Shown here one piece after another: positions 11,403-23,599 of a DNA stretch of 64,000 bases. Location of the stretch: contig OZ023214.1 of NCBI GenBank assembly GCA_963995525.1, forward strand, positions 50,844,578 through 50,908,577, given 5' to 3'. The notes under the pieces are model-generated. The model was not told the origin of the DNA and did not search any database. It saw nothing but the letters and a program-made list of their open reading frames with translations. Numbering within the stretch: the first letter of the stretch is position 1; every line of letters begins with the position of its first letter. The DNA is from Escarpia spicata (taxonomy: Eukaryota > Annelida > Polychaeta > Sabellida > Siboglinidae). Made by a program: the position numbers and the translations under genes.

Positions 11403-14400
11403 TTAATGACTTTGATAACATGTATAGCAGTTTAATATTGTACACGTATCTACGTATTTTTCTAATAAATTGTTTTTTGCATAATTACCAAAACTTCTGA
11501 AGGTATGTGTTCCAATCTTCTCTGTGACTAACTTTGAGGTATTGTTTATGACATATGGCAAACTGTATCTAAGACATCTTTTGGCAAATTCATGTTTTGT
11601 TCTGAATGGGTGTAACTCTGTTTTTTTCCTTGTGTTGTATTTGTGTACGTAAGCATTTGTAATTATTTTCCAATTTAATAGATAAGCAGGTAGGTCATGA
11701 TGTACATATTTATAATAAAACTTAAGTTCATGTAATTTTAACATGTCATCAATTTTTAAGATATTCAATTTTTTGAAAAGTGGCTCAGAGTGTGAATTAT
11801 ATTTACTTATATATAAAATTCTCATAGCTTTCTTTTGTATTTTCAACATTCGACTACCTTGGTATCCCCACACCATAATACAATAGTTGATATGTGATAA
11901 AAATAACGTATTATATAAGATAATTTTAATTTCTAGGGGAAAGACATATTTTAGTCTGTTTAATATGCCGACTGTTTTGGAACACTTGTTTGATACTTTT
12001 TCAATGTGTTTATTCCAATTAAAATTTTTATCTAAAGTAAGTCCTAAAAAATTAAATTCATCTACTCTTTCAATGTTTGTACCATTTATATTGAGCATAA
12101 AGTTATCGACAGCTTTATTTTTCATGTGAAAAATCATATATTTGGATTTGTTTCTGTTTAATGATAATTTATTAATGTTTAACCATTCAATTATTTTAAG
12201 GAGTTCATCGTTTACTGCCGATTTTCTATTTCTATTTGGGGAGTTACCCTGAAAATGATTGATGGTGCTAAATAAGGTGGTATCGTCGGCATACATAATA
12301 AAGTTAAACATTTCGCTAGCTTTAGGGAAATCATTAATGTATATTATGAATAATAGGGGACCAAGAATAGATCCTTGTGGTACACCAATTGTGATAGGTA
12401 GAATATTAGAACTTTCATTTTGAAATTCGGTGTATTGTCTTCTATTGCCTAAGTAGCTTTTAAATAGATTCAGGATAGGACCCTGTAATCCATAATATCT
12501 TAGTTTAGTTAATAGTATCGAGTGATCAATTGTATCGAAGGCCTTAGAGAGGTCAAGAAAAATACTGAAAGGAACATAATTTTTATCAATTTGTGTAATT
12601 ATTCTATCTATTAGTTCAAGTGATGCTAACTCGGTAGAGTGTTTTTTTCTAAAACCATATTGATTTTTAACAAATAGATCAGAATCATTAAAGTATTCTG
12701 TTAGTTGACTAGATATTATTTTCTCTATCACTTTTGAAATTGTTGGGAGAAGAGATATGGGTATATAATTTTTTTAATCAGATGGGTCATCTTAAAAATA
12801 GGAATTACTTTAGCGAGTTTAAGTGTATCGGGAAATATACCAGTATTTATTACTTGATTTATTACCAGGGTTAATGGTTTGATGATGGAGGGTTCAATTA
12901 TTTTCAAAAGTTTACAGGAAATACCGTCATAGCCACTACTGTTTTTATTGGGAAGGCTTTCAATGGTTTTCTTGACTATTTCTTCATCAACATTTAATAG
13001 ACTGAAAACGGAATGGACATTATCATTTAAGTAGTAATTGTAATCCTTATTTCCATTGTAATGAATGTCTTGTGCTGTCGACTGACCTATACTTGTAAAA
13101 AAGTTGTTAAATTGGTTTGCAATAACCGTTTTATCTGTTATAGTTATACCGTTACTTTTAAACAAAACAGTGTTGTTTGAATTGTTTTTGGAGATAAATT
13201 CATTTATGGTTTTCCATGTATTTCTGATGTCATCTTTATATCGGTTAAAGCGTGACTCAAAGTACATTTGTTTGGCAGTACGAATATTTTTCTTTAATAT
13301 TGAGTTATATGTTTTTAGGTTAGTTAGAAGGACTTCGTACATAGGTAAATTTGGATTAGACATTTTTTATTTCTTATAAAGCGAGTCTCGATATTTGATT
13401 GATTTTAGAAGACCGTGTGTGATCCAGGTTGAATGCTTATGTTTGTATTTATTATATTTCATGATTTTAACAGGCATATGCTTATTCTTAGCATGCATAA
13501 TTTCTTCGTGTATTATGTTATAATTTAAATTGGGGTCAGCCGTAGGAGATTTGTTTAGTTTGTTATACATTGCATCCGAATTTATCTCTAGTTTAACATT
13601 ATGCATAGCTACCTTATTTTGTAGATTTACTCGAACAAATTTTGGAGGAGGTTTGGATTTTACGTTGATATTCATGATTAGGAAGTAAGGTTGATGATCA
13701 GAAAGGGTATTAGTGAAGATTCCTGCAGTGCTATCTAATATTGATTTATTTAATTTACTGAAAAAGTTGTCTATCAGTGTTCCGTTAGTTCTGGTAAAGC
13801 GAGTTGGAAAGGTAATTTGTGGATAGAGACTGTATGAAATTATAGTATCAAAAAATTCACTATATATTTTGTTCTCGTTTATTTTCAGTAGATTGATATT
13901 GAAATCGCCTGAAATTATTAGATTATTACAACTTTCTAGAGTAGCCATTGTTGTTGAAAATTCATCTATGAAATCTATAATATTTTGATTTAATGACCTA
14001 GGCGGTCTGTATATGTTTCCAATAGTAAGTGTTTTTGATAAGCTGCCACCAGTTACTTGAATTACTAACCCCTCCCAATGTTCATACATGTTGATATTCT
14101 TAAGTACTTTATATTTAAATTTATTATCTACGTAAATTATTAAACCCCCTTTGACACTACAGTGTTTCCCCTGAGCAATTTGATCATATCCGTGTAAACT
14201 GAATTGAGATAAATTATCATGATTTGACTTCCATGTTTCTTGCAAACATATAATGCTAAATTTAAATTGTTTAGTATTTAGAAGCTCTACAAAAAGTTCA
14301 AGTTCGTCAAATTTAGCATTAATGGATTGAATATTTAAGCTTAGTATACTAAAATTATCAGTATTTTTGTGTGCTAACTTATGAAACTTATCGATGTCAT

Positions 14401-14530
14401 AGTATGAAGAACAATGGATCAACTGAGGTTCATTTTGTTCAGTACTATTTTCGTTTATATCTAGAAGATTTATTAAAGAACAGTTTCGGATACCTCCCAA
14501 GTGGGAGAGAATTGTCACATCAGAAGTCAT
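11403..14530 (-). pseudogene. LINE ORF2: AP endonuclease and reverse transcriptase
   Basis: The endonuclease domain (14530-13367) shows LSLNIQSINAKFDEL, ICLQETW, GDFNINLL and LSDHQPYFL, the conserved metal-binding and catalytic blocks. The reverse transcriptase (13363-11403) shows LDLSKAFDTIDH, GVPQGSILGPLLF and the catalytic MYADDTTLF. A TAA at 13369-13367 lies in the same frame as both sides, so a single substitution or A-run error splits the protein there. Around 12770-12800 the frame shifts and another TAA occurs within an A-run. Otherwise the protein is intact to its C-terminus. Confidence 0.92.
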
Positions 14531-15194
14531 TGCTTAGGTTGGGACATAAAACAATAATATAGCCAGCCTTTGTACGTATGTTAGGTATTTTACAAAAGAG
14601 TGAACTTGTGTGTATTTATTTCCTGTGCATATGTGAATGTTAAGAAATACTCCGTGTGTGACAGGGCATATATCAAAGTAGTCAAGACTAGACTTAGAAT
14701 AAAATAAATATAAAAGATAAGAAAAAACATGACAGATTGGGTGTTGGGTCATGAAAATAAGGCGTGACGCCAGGGAAAGGGGTGAGCTATGCTATCAATA
14801 GTGGCTGCATATAAATTAACAGTTGTCAATCTAAAAATAATAATAGAAGAGATATAATGTCTTGATTAGTTATTTAAATGTCATTCATACAAAAAAAGAA
14901 AACAAAAGGGCATGAATGGCCCATATATCATCAGATATATCAACAATACCGCAAACTGTTAACTGTTAATACCGCAAACTGTTTTTGCTAAAGTTGGTCA
15001 TACAACATAAGTAGATTATGTAATTATTATTTTTCAAAATATGAACTAGCATGTTGATAATAATTTTAACAGACAGAAGAACAGCAATACATAAAAATAG
15101 AAATACATAAAAATAGAATCACATAAAAGGTAGAATCACACAATAATCTTGAATGTATTAGATTATCAAGTTATCAATGCTTTCATTGATAATA

Positions 15195-15270
15195 ACGTAC
15201 AACTGGAGATCATTTACAGATGTACAACTGGTGATCACTTACATATGTACAACTGGAAATCATTTACACT
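15195..15270. repeat. Three copies of a 25-bp tandem repeat in the LINE spacer
   Basis: GTACAACTGG recurs at about 15197, 15222 and 15248, each followed by similar GATCANTTACA sequence. It lies between ORF1 and ORF2 of the LINE. Confidence 0.8.
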
Positions 15271-15963
15271 TGTGATTTCTTTGATTTTATTGCTGAGGTC
15301 TTTGACCATAATTTTAGCGTTGGCAGTCCAGCAGTCGTTGATCTTTTTTGGTTTCTTCAGTTTTCTTCATTCATAAGCCAACATTGACCTACGACTTGTT
15401 AAATCTTCGTTAACGAAGACCCGTGTATTACTATTTCTTCTGTTGTAGTCTTTCAGGTTTAAGCGGCTGCGGAAAACGTTATCACGCTTTCGCTCTGTCT
15501 TAAAGCGCACAATGATTGGGCGGGACCCCGTGGCTCGTTTAGCGCCAAGGCGATGGCTTCGCTCTAAGTCCTCTCTAGTTAGTGGCGGCGTAGTTTTCAT
15601 CTTGTCATTGATGATCTCGAGGACTATGGTGTCTGTGTCCTCACCCTCGCTTCTTTCCGCGATGCCGTGGAAAGTTAAGTTTGAGCGACGAGTATATTGT
15701 TCAAGTTTGTCAGCTGTTTGCTCAAGCGTGTCGACCTTCGTTTCCAGCTCGGCGATTCGCGAGTCCTTCGCTCGTATTTCTTTTGTCAAATGTTCGATGC
15801 GACCGTTTAGAGTATCGAGTTTTTCCGCAATGTCACGCGGATACAACGCACTTTTGAGTTTCGCCAATACTGCATCGTCACTCAGTAACTCAATTAGGCG
15901 TAATGCGAGGGCCTCCGGATCGTCCGAACTGTTTCGACGTGTCTTTGGTGGCATGTTCGGCAC
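15250..15963 (-). pseudogene. LINE ORF1 protein (coiled coil plus RNA-binding)
   Basis: The open frame 15963-15367 (198 codons) has a heptad-rich coiled coil at about residues 50-85, then YTRRSNLTFHGI (RRM-like start) and the C-terminal RPIIVRFKTERKRD block. It resembles L1-type ORF1p, the RNA chaperone of LINE particles. The frame stops right after MLAYE, but the expected continuation (INDCWTANAKIMVKD) is readable downstream in another frame to about 15250, so one small indel truncates the gene. The start at 15963 is the first Met of the open frame; a second Met is three codons on. Confidence 0.85.
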
Positions 15964-16251
15964 TGTGGTGGATGTTGTGTAATCACAGGTGTAGCGATTG
16001 TTGTTGGGCCTCGGTAGTTGTTACGTAACCTTGGTCGGTTGTATTGTCTGGTCAAGAGCGACGTAGTCCTAGGGAAGCATTCATGGAGTGGACGATAATT
16101 GACCCGTTTCAGATTGCGCCATTAAATGTCTGGCAAATACGACGAAATGTCATTCTTTTTCTACGCGGTTAACTCACCTAACCTTTCCCAGGCCCGGGAT
16201 AGTTACCGTGCACACATCTCAGCGCCTGGGACGTGCGTGGTACGGTAAAAA

Positions 16252-17639
16252 TCACGTAGAGATAGTGGACAGCTCTGCACGTGCACGTGTATGCGCAACC
16301 TCCTGTGTAGACGAGTAGGAGCCCAGCATCGATCTTCTTGTCTTCTCCAAGAATCTGACACTATTCAGTGCCACCATGAGTCGTGCATATCTCGTGTCCT
16401 CATTCATACTGTTGCGGTGATTATCGACAACGAGGTTGAGCTGGCTCACTATCCTATCGGTCTGCATAGAGTGTGGACTCATACCAGCCAGATATGCCAA
16501 CACCTTCTAAACTGAACCTGTTAGGACTGGCAGAAGTTGGCGCAGACTGACCGTCAACTTACAACCGAGTTCACAGCCATCAGGCAGGAATGGCACATTC
16601 ATCATGTTTTCCACTGTTCGGCTGCTCCGTCCACAAAGTCAGATGCCTCATCTGGGAAAAGGGGCCTGACGACGGGCACACCATGCTCAACGAATGATCT
16701 CAGACTGCGTGACATCACTAACTCCTTCATGTCTTTGATGACGTCCTCCTGGTCCGGGTGCATGCGTTCAGACAGGTATTCGTGCGATGCTTACACGACC
16801 TCCAACCTGGTTGCTTGTCTGTCGCGGCGGTTTGTACAAACGAACTGGTGATTACACTTTCGTTGTGTTAAGTCCTCTTTTGTGTTATCGGTTGGACAAC
16901 TCACTTTCTCCTCCCTTCTCCCAGGAATGGTCCATCCCTCATTAGGTTCTACTTCTTTATTGCCGCATCAGTCACAGTGAGAAGATCGCTGATGATCAAA
17001 TCACTGCTTTGCAACTTCTTCTGGGGTGTTTCAAATATCTCCAGGATGTCGCCCATGAGGGCGGTGATCAACGTTTGTTGGTGGTTCCAGATTCTCAGGA
17101 ACCCTTTGGCATCAGCCTTCTCCTCTCTGTCGCTGGTACTTTCTGGCACATGCATCTGTTCCCACACCATAATGCAGGCTGGTAGGTTGTTCAGCACAGC
17201 ATCCACTAGCTGCAGCTCGTGCTGGGCAAACATGACATCGTGGTGCCGGGGGAACTGTTTGATATTCCCGGCCTGACAACATCTTCATTCATCTCGGCGT
17301 CCGGAAGAATTGTACGAGTGCCAGTAGATTGGACTTTCATATTCCCAACTCAGGTACGGCGCTGACGACCGACTCGATGGCTAAGTCAGATCGGTGTGCA
17401 GCACACCAGAATGTTGCTAAACCTCTCTGCATATGGCCAGCAAGCAGACGCCATAATCCACCTTGTTTGACGGTGTTTTCCACCTCGCCGCCAGTGGTGA
17501 CACCAACCAGCTTCGTGTCTTTACCTCCTGTCAGATCCAGAGCTTTGTTCACCGCCTTAAGTAGTCCAGGGGCACCGTTCTTCTCTGGCGAATGCATGAC
17601 AACGGCTACTTGAGTTGTTTTTATTATACCCCAGTGCAA
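16252..17639 (-). pseudogene. hAT-like (ZNF862-type) transposase remnant, copy A
   Basis: Minus-strand fragments in several frames. 17639-17337 contains TKLVGVTTGGEVENT and LATFWCAAHRSDLAIE, the RNase H-like DDE region typical of ZNF862/C17orf113-like hAT relatives. 17233-16949 and 16503-16252 carry more C-terminal sequence. Stops and frameshifts separate the parts. A parallel copy lies at 37080-38230. It is dead in both places, and its insertion predates the segmental duplication. Confidence 0.75.
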
Positions 17640-18557
17640 ATTAAATAAAAAACACTAAAACGAATAAAAAGTAAACCCTACAAGGGGCCAGTTTGGGAGA
17701 ATGGGGGCACACGGGGGGAAAGTTGGTCTGACTAGGGGGTAAACGAAAGGGTTGGGTGGTACTCTTTATACTTTAAAAAACGCCCTGACCTCACTTCAAG
17801 TCAAGATACGAGCAATAAAAATGCATTTTATGAATAGGAATGTTATATATTTTCGGAAAGTATGATAATCAGCAAGTAAATTAAATGAGCCATATAATTT
17901 TGCATTCTATCATCATGGTAACCAACAATCTAAGATGGCCGCCAAGATTTCAACGTTTTTGCAGTTGGTGAACACAGTAGTACATTAAGATCGCCGACGT
18001 CGTTATTGTGTCGATCGTCAACATCCGACAAAGATTCTTCGCTAAAACTATCAAGAAATCTGTCCAAAACATACGGTCGTAAATCAAACGATGACGACTG
18101 CTGAATAGCTAATTTATTCACCTTGACAACCGTACATAACAAGTGACTCCACATGGTGGATAATTATGAGTAGAAACGATTTGAATAGCAGACATCCTCA
18201 ATGCCGAATAACCGGCCTGTCGTACTGAAATGGTTAATGTTAATGCCACAACTGATCAATACTGGAAAATCAATCAAGGTGCTTTAAATATAAAAATAGT
18301 AATCCATAAAAAATGTATTAATTAAATATAAAACAAAAAGTTATCTTTAAAATTATTATTATGTTACATAAACAAACACTAATTAACAAAAACTTAATGC
18401 CAAGTCTAAAAGCCATTGTAGCAGTTAAAATATTGTTTAAAATAGAATGTTTTAGAGTGTTCTTAAAAATTGTCCCACTGTTCAATATCCAAGTAAAACA
18501 CTGACATGTTATTTAACACAGATGTTGAACAGACTGATGACAAGAACTGGAGAATAC
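17640..18557. other. Duplicated AHCY intron 2 sequence, no gene
   Basis: Non-coding sequence matching 38230-38820, slightly diverged. The short open frame at 18154-17930 has no recognisable similarity. Confidence 0.7.
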
Positions 18558-18748
18558 CTCAGCTCCGAGCTCCAGCGGGGTCTCAATGAGAACCTCCGTC
18601 TGTAAGGTCATGTGGAGACAACCGGCGATGCGGGCTCCTTTGAGGGGTTTCTTGGGTCCATACACCCGACGCATCATCATCAACCCTGGCATCTCATTCT
18701 CAGCTAAGGTCAGGGCTTTACGACCCCACTCGGCCAGGCCAATATCAG
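18558..18748 (-). pseudogene. Orphan duplicate of AHCY exon 2
   Basis: A 191-nt copy of AHCY exon 2, the same length as the native exon at 39011-38821, open throughout, with an intact AG acceptor (18750-18749) and GT donor (18557-18556). It encodes [12 protein letters not shown] through LELGAE. Compared with the native exon it keeps RIAGC (native RITGC) but has TEVLIETP where the native has TGVLIETL. It lies about 8.5 kb downstream of the AHCY stop codon on the same strand, so normal transcripts cannot include it. It is an unprocessed duplicate fragment. Confidence 0.88.
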
Positions 18749-21566
18749 CTGGAAATAACAAACACAAGGTATCCAATTACCATCACACTGTGGACTTTGA
18801 GTGCCCCCACAGAAGGGTATCTTCAAACAAGTCTTCTTGGGCTCTATCTCAGCCAGACTGCCCACCTGAGTCTAAACATGTGGATTATAAACCCATTTAG
18901 TGCAACTGAGTCAATTACAATTAGAGTTCCTACCACAATTAATTAAATGTATTGTTGTTGTTAAGCCAACGTAAGATTATAAATGGCACAACACGTGGAA
19001 CTTACCAAAGGCTGCCTTTATAGTTTAATTTACTTTTAAGATGTGCAATACATATGTGTATGTTTTTTTTAAAATAATTTTTTTCGTATTTGACCGCAGT
19101 CATTAACTACATTCCATGGGTTTCCCTTAAAATATACCAGATTTCTCACCTTGTGCCTATATTATATAGGTCATCACCTGGGAAATTTAAAATGTTATTT
19201 CTATCTGTGTAATAACATTATATGCTTGTAAAGTGTGGACCCCTTCCGGGCTGCGTGTGTTGTGGGGTCCGACCTCACATGATTGTATGTGTGTTGTGTA
19301 AGTTGGGTTCACGCTCACCAGAATCGGACTTAAATTACACTCCCGATTCTAGGTGTCTGTATGAGTAGTCGGTAAGTAGAAACGCTTGAATCCAGTTTCT
19401 CCTCGAATTTATTCACGGATAATATAGAACACTTTATGTCCACGTCGTCGATACAAAGTAAGTACTGCTTTGACTCCTCAACTAAGTGAAATCAAGACTC
19501 TGGAACTGGCAGTAATGCCAGAGACATCTTCGATCGTCCCTGTGGAGAGTTTCGCCGACCCCCCCCCCCTTAAGACTCTCAAACCAACCTTTTTAAAGCC
19601 CTTCTTTATTACCCAGCAAACCTCATTCACGCATACGTGTTTATGTATGCGTAGACCACTGAACATGCGTACTTCACTTATTAAGGCTTCCGTTTCTACC
19701 ACGACGTCAGTCTAACCTAACCACATGCTGGCTGTCAATACAGGCAGGATGAACGTTTTCTTTCAACCTACTGAATGTGAATTATAATGTACCATCTACT
19801 GAATTCCTTTGTCTCAACTGCATCTTCCACAAAGCAACATAAATGACACTCGATCACTTGTAGAGACGGGGCAGATTAATGTTACCACGCCCCTAGACTG
19901 CGTCGAGTTCGATATACCTTTCTATACAATGTCTACGTTTCTAAATTATCCAGCGCATTCCGATCTGAATATATTGCTTTGGACCACTCTTCTTAGAAAT
20001 GGCTAATTATTTCCAACGAACCAAGATCCAGGTGGTTTTCACATGCCGACACATACATTGTTACTCACTATAAAAACAATGCAAGTGTAAAAATATATGT
20101 TCAGTATGAATAAGACACAAGATATATTGAGGTATTTTGTATTGCACATTGTATTCTAATCCAGCTCATGCAAAAAGTAGACCGTATCTTCAACAATACG
20201 TGTAAACATGTCATAGGGCCTATATCTAATTTCTAATTAACTAGTTTTAGTTTTTGGGGCAATATTCTCAATGGCATTAGTACGATGTAGTTGATATTTT
20301 ACTTAACGTAAGTGTACTCGTTGTTAACATTGTACAATATTGCATAACAATTTAAAATGTAAATCATGTCGACACTTTCACTACGCCAAGAGGCTAACGC
20401 CAATACAATCGTCAGGTGGCGTGCACAGTGTGTTATGTTAGTCGTTTTCACTATTAAGCATACATTTACATATGTTTCCAAATTGTGTGTTATATTAGCA
20501 CAACAAAAACTGTTATATATTCAGATCCAAAATCCAATAATTTTCACTAGCATGACACTGCAAAAATTGACACCATACAACGTATTCGAATTCGGCGTAA
20601 CCAGGCCATTTCTGTAACGTAGCTTTAGGGTCAGGCCGCGGTCTATGTGAATTATTCAAGAACACGGCCACCTTTTTTCTGCCAAAATAGTTTCTAGAAT
20701 ATTTGTGCATATAAAGAATTTTGTAACTGGTGAATACTTTACAATAATTAATAAGTGTTATACACATGCTTTTATTTATAAAGCATGTGTGTCAATTCAG
20801 TTTCAGTTGTGTAAGAACAAGGACTACTTCGGAGTAATTTCACGACAATTCAGCATTGATGTTTCAAGGTTTTGACCGGCTAGAGTGCAACCCTGCTTCT
20901 GACATTCTGTGTAATCTATAAGTAATTATAATGTAATCATGTATATATTTTGAATACATAGATTGATACAACTTTGCTGATACCTGAAACAATCATTTTG
21001 ACACTTAATTTGTCATTATTCATTGGCCAATGCTTCAATTTAGCCGGAATAATATTACCATCTGTCAACTTATTTATATTGAAAATGACATGTCATTTGA
21101 CCGAACTTTTAACGATATTTCAGACATCACTTTCTTTGCAACCAGTATAAGTCGCTAGTCTTGACTTGAGTTGAGTCGAGAAGTGTCCCTGTATCAGTGC
21201 ATGTATCAGTGTATGAGAATATGGCAGGGACGCAAGATTTGGCGGCACCGATTTGGCAGCATTTCAAGTGACGACTTCCGTATTTAACAGCATGCCATAC
21301 ACCATTTATCCTAGTATACTATTACAGCAGGAATTTATTGATCCGATATGTCTTGGTTTTAAATTGAGGGTTTTCCCACAGGATAGACGGCGCGTCACTG
21401 AGACGAGTGACACGGACAGAAACTAGTTGACAACGCCGCTAAAATATTTTTGCCGGCGCTGTTGGTAAAGTTATTCCGCGGTATTTCCAACTAAACATGT
21501 TCGTAGTTGACAGCTAAATGTCATCCGAACAGTGTCCGATCGTCGTCAGCCGCGACTCACCAACTT
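18749..21566. other. Duplicated AHCY intron 1 sequence, no gene
   Basis: AT-rich, matching 39012-42187 with indels. Parts of it (about 19580-20010 and 20890-21170) also match the third copy at 31060-31740. The last bases match the AHCY exon 1 donor. No coding region is supported. Confidence 0.8.
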
Positions 21567-21625
21567 TGTTATACGCTCATGTCTGTAAGTACATATCAGA
21601 GACTGTCACAGAACAGGACATGGTG
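21567..21625 (+). repeat. Probable 5' LTR start
   Basis: The TGTTATACGC start and following sequence match 26531-26585 with a few differences. The flank to the left is the truncated AHCY exon 1 duplicate. LTR starts normally begin TG, which fits. The right boundary is obscured by the LINE fragment. Confidence 0.6.
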
Positions 21626-21671
21626 GTAGCGGTGAGATTTTAACGTCTAACACGTATACATCGTGTTAATT

Positions 21672-22195
21672 ATGGAATTCTCCATGTGATCATTTAAAAA
21701 CTACTAATACTATTACTGAATTTAAGCGTAAATGCAAGAACCTTTTATTTGAGAAATATCTGGTTGTGGAAACCTAAATAAAATCAAACACAAATATAAT
21801 CATGCCGTTGAGGAAATTACAATATGTGTAAAGATGTGTACTTATGGCATACTTTAAATTTTGAATATGCACATATTCCATTGCATGTTTTCAATTATTG
21901 TAGCTAGATGGTTAGATGAATAGCAAATTCGAATAATATAATATTGATGTCTCAAAATACATGTACGTATGTAAGTGAATATATGTATGTATATATGTGT
22001 GTATATGTGTGTATACATACATGTATATAATTATATATAAATACATGTCAGGGGTAAATTTACACAAAAGTCAATGACTTCGTATTTACCCCCTTCAAAC
22101 ATTGTATATTCTCACTTGTATTATAGTTAAACTTGTTTGGTTGTCTTGTCTTGTATATATTGTTATCAATGTTCTGAATAAACGTTCATTCAACC
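21672..22195 (+). mobile_element. 3' end of another LINE, inserted in the LTR region
   Basis: The frame from 21672 ends in a typical LINE C-terminal peptide (TTNTITEFKRKCKNLLFEKY) with a stop, then an AT-rich UTR with an AATAAA at 22177 and a TTCATTCAACC tail. The family differs from the LINE at 11-16 kb. It is 5'-truncated, as usual for LINE insertions. Confidence 0.7.
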
Positions 22196-22725
22196 ATCCT
22201 CGCAAGCCAGGGCTGTTTGCCATGCATCACTAGCCCTGACAGATCTCCTACGCGAAGTGCGGAAATAAGCCGAGTCTAACTAGTAATTGACGATCGCCAG
22301 TCGCGACCGCGTCACCCGTGAGAATAGCGCAAATACTCGCCCCAATTTGAAGGCGGATAAACGACTTCTGGGAATCCCAATATGTAATGACCCGTTCGCC
22401 CATTAGCGCGAGCAGCTGAGCGGTATTGTGTATTCGAATAATTGCTTCTACTTCCTAAACATTGCATGTAACACGAGCCACGGTTGGTTGAAATTAGTTT
22501 TATTATGACCACCTGACTTAAATTCAGAGTTTCGCAAAGCGATCAGCCAGGGGGTACTGCTTGCTGGCACTGACGTAATCAGCAGCAGCGACCCCTGGCG
22601 CACGAGGATGGTGTTAAAAGAAACTGCTTTTTGTGGTGTAAATAAAGTAAAGTAAAATTCGCCAAAAACGTTAACGTCATAGAATATCGTTCACCTGACC
22701 ACGTTGTCTTGTCACCTATACAGAC

Positions 22726-23450
22726 ATGTCAAAATTCAGCCCACCCAAAAATGACGATTTTTTCAGCCCTGCAAAATGGCCTGAATGGAAAGACAGATTT
22801 GGTATATACCGAACTGCGACAAAACTCAACAAGGAGGAACGGATCGTTCAGGTTAGTTCGCTCGTATATGCGATGGGTCGAGTAGCACATAGCATTTACA
22901 AATAATTTATATTCGGACAAGAAGTTGACGGAGTAAATTCCAGAAATTACTATGATGCAATGAGGGCAAAGTTCGACAGCTATTTTCTACCAAAGAAAAT
23001 GTAATACATGAGAGGACAAAGTTCAGCCAGCGTAGTCAGTTGCTGGGAGAGTCTGTCGAGCTATATATACTCACTCTGCATGACATTGGAATTTTGGCGA
23101 GGACGAGTGTGATAAATAAGGGACAGACTTATTGCTGGGATGTCAGACAAAGAACTATCGCAGAAATTACAGGTAGAGTAAGACGATTTGACACTGGAGA
23201 AGGCAGCCGACACCGCGAGGCATTGCGAGTTTATCAAAACGCAAAATGCAGCTGAATGGGGTAGAAAACAGAAACAGCTCCAGCGTCACGACAAGCCGCC
23301 TTCGCGCCACAGCCAAAGAAAACAAACAGTCGACTCTGACAAGTGCAGACATTGCGGATACAAACCTCGTTCGACTGGAGACGATGCGTGCCCTGCAATT
23401 GGAGCAGAATGCAGGAAATGTGGAAAGAATGGACATTTTGCGTAAGTGTG
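22726..23450 (+). pseudogene. Gypsy gag with CCHC zinc knuckle, broken
   Basis: Starts at the ATG at 22726 with MSKFSPPKNDDFFSPAKWPE, then WKDRFGIYRTATKL and a gag-like SLVYAMG motif. An in-frame stop follows near 22905 and another after FLPKKM. The 23188-23445 frame carries CRHCGY and CRKCGKNGHFA, a nucleocapsid zinc knuckle. Gag forms the particle and binds the RNA genome. Multiple stops exclude function. Confidence 0.8.
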
Positions 23451-23599
23451 CATGTCGGACAAAACGTGTCCAGGAAGTCACAGCAGTCCCACCATGTGCA
23501 CGATACTCATCTTCTGAGTAGTACTTCCTAGGGTCTGTACAGTGTGAAGACTCTCACTCAGTTTGGAGGGTGACACTTACAAACTTGGGCTAGAAGATC

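Larger units (their letters stand above)
10950..16130 (-). mobile_element. Nearly full-length two-ORF LINE (CR1/Jockey-like)
   Basis: Minus-strand non-LTR retrotransposon: 5' region (about 16130-15964), ORF1 (15963-about 15250), spacer, ORF2 endonuclease and reverse transcriptase (14530-11403), and an AT-rich 3' UTR ending near 10950 in a (TTCTTG)-like tail. The 3' end abuts the N-terminus of the Polinton polymerase. Few lesions are visible: one frameshift at the ORF1 end, one TAA at 13369-13367 and a frameshift region around 12770-12800 in ORF2. It is therefore a recently inactivated copy. The exact 5' end is not certain, and the clade is called only from general motif style. Confidence 0.88.
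16250..21566. repeat. Segmental duplicate of the AHCY intron 2-exon 2-intron 1 region (copy A)
   Basis: The stretch from about 16318 to 21566 matches 36998-42187 (copy B, the native AHCY locus) in order and orientation. It shares hAT-like transposase debris, AHCY exon 2 with both splice sites, and intron 1 up to the exon 1 donor region (GACTCACCAACTTTGT). Identity is high with scattered indels: copy B has an extra local tandem duplication at 39.2-39.8 kb, and copy A has a segment near 19.58-19.70 kb that B lacks. Copy A ends inside the exon 1 sequence, exactly where the Gypsy LTR begins at 21567. Confidence 0.9.

Noticed and set aside
18558..18748. A second functional AHCY gene
   Set aside because: Only exon 2 is present in copy A; no other AHCY exons lie between 16 and 26 kb, and the exon carries a Leu-to-Pro change.
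23188..23531. Host zinc-finger gene
   Set aside because: The CCHC knuckle lies between Gypsy gag and protease sequence in the expected order; it is nucleocapsid.
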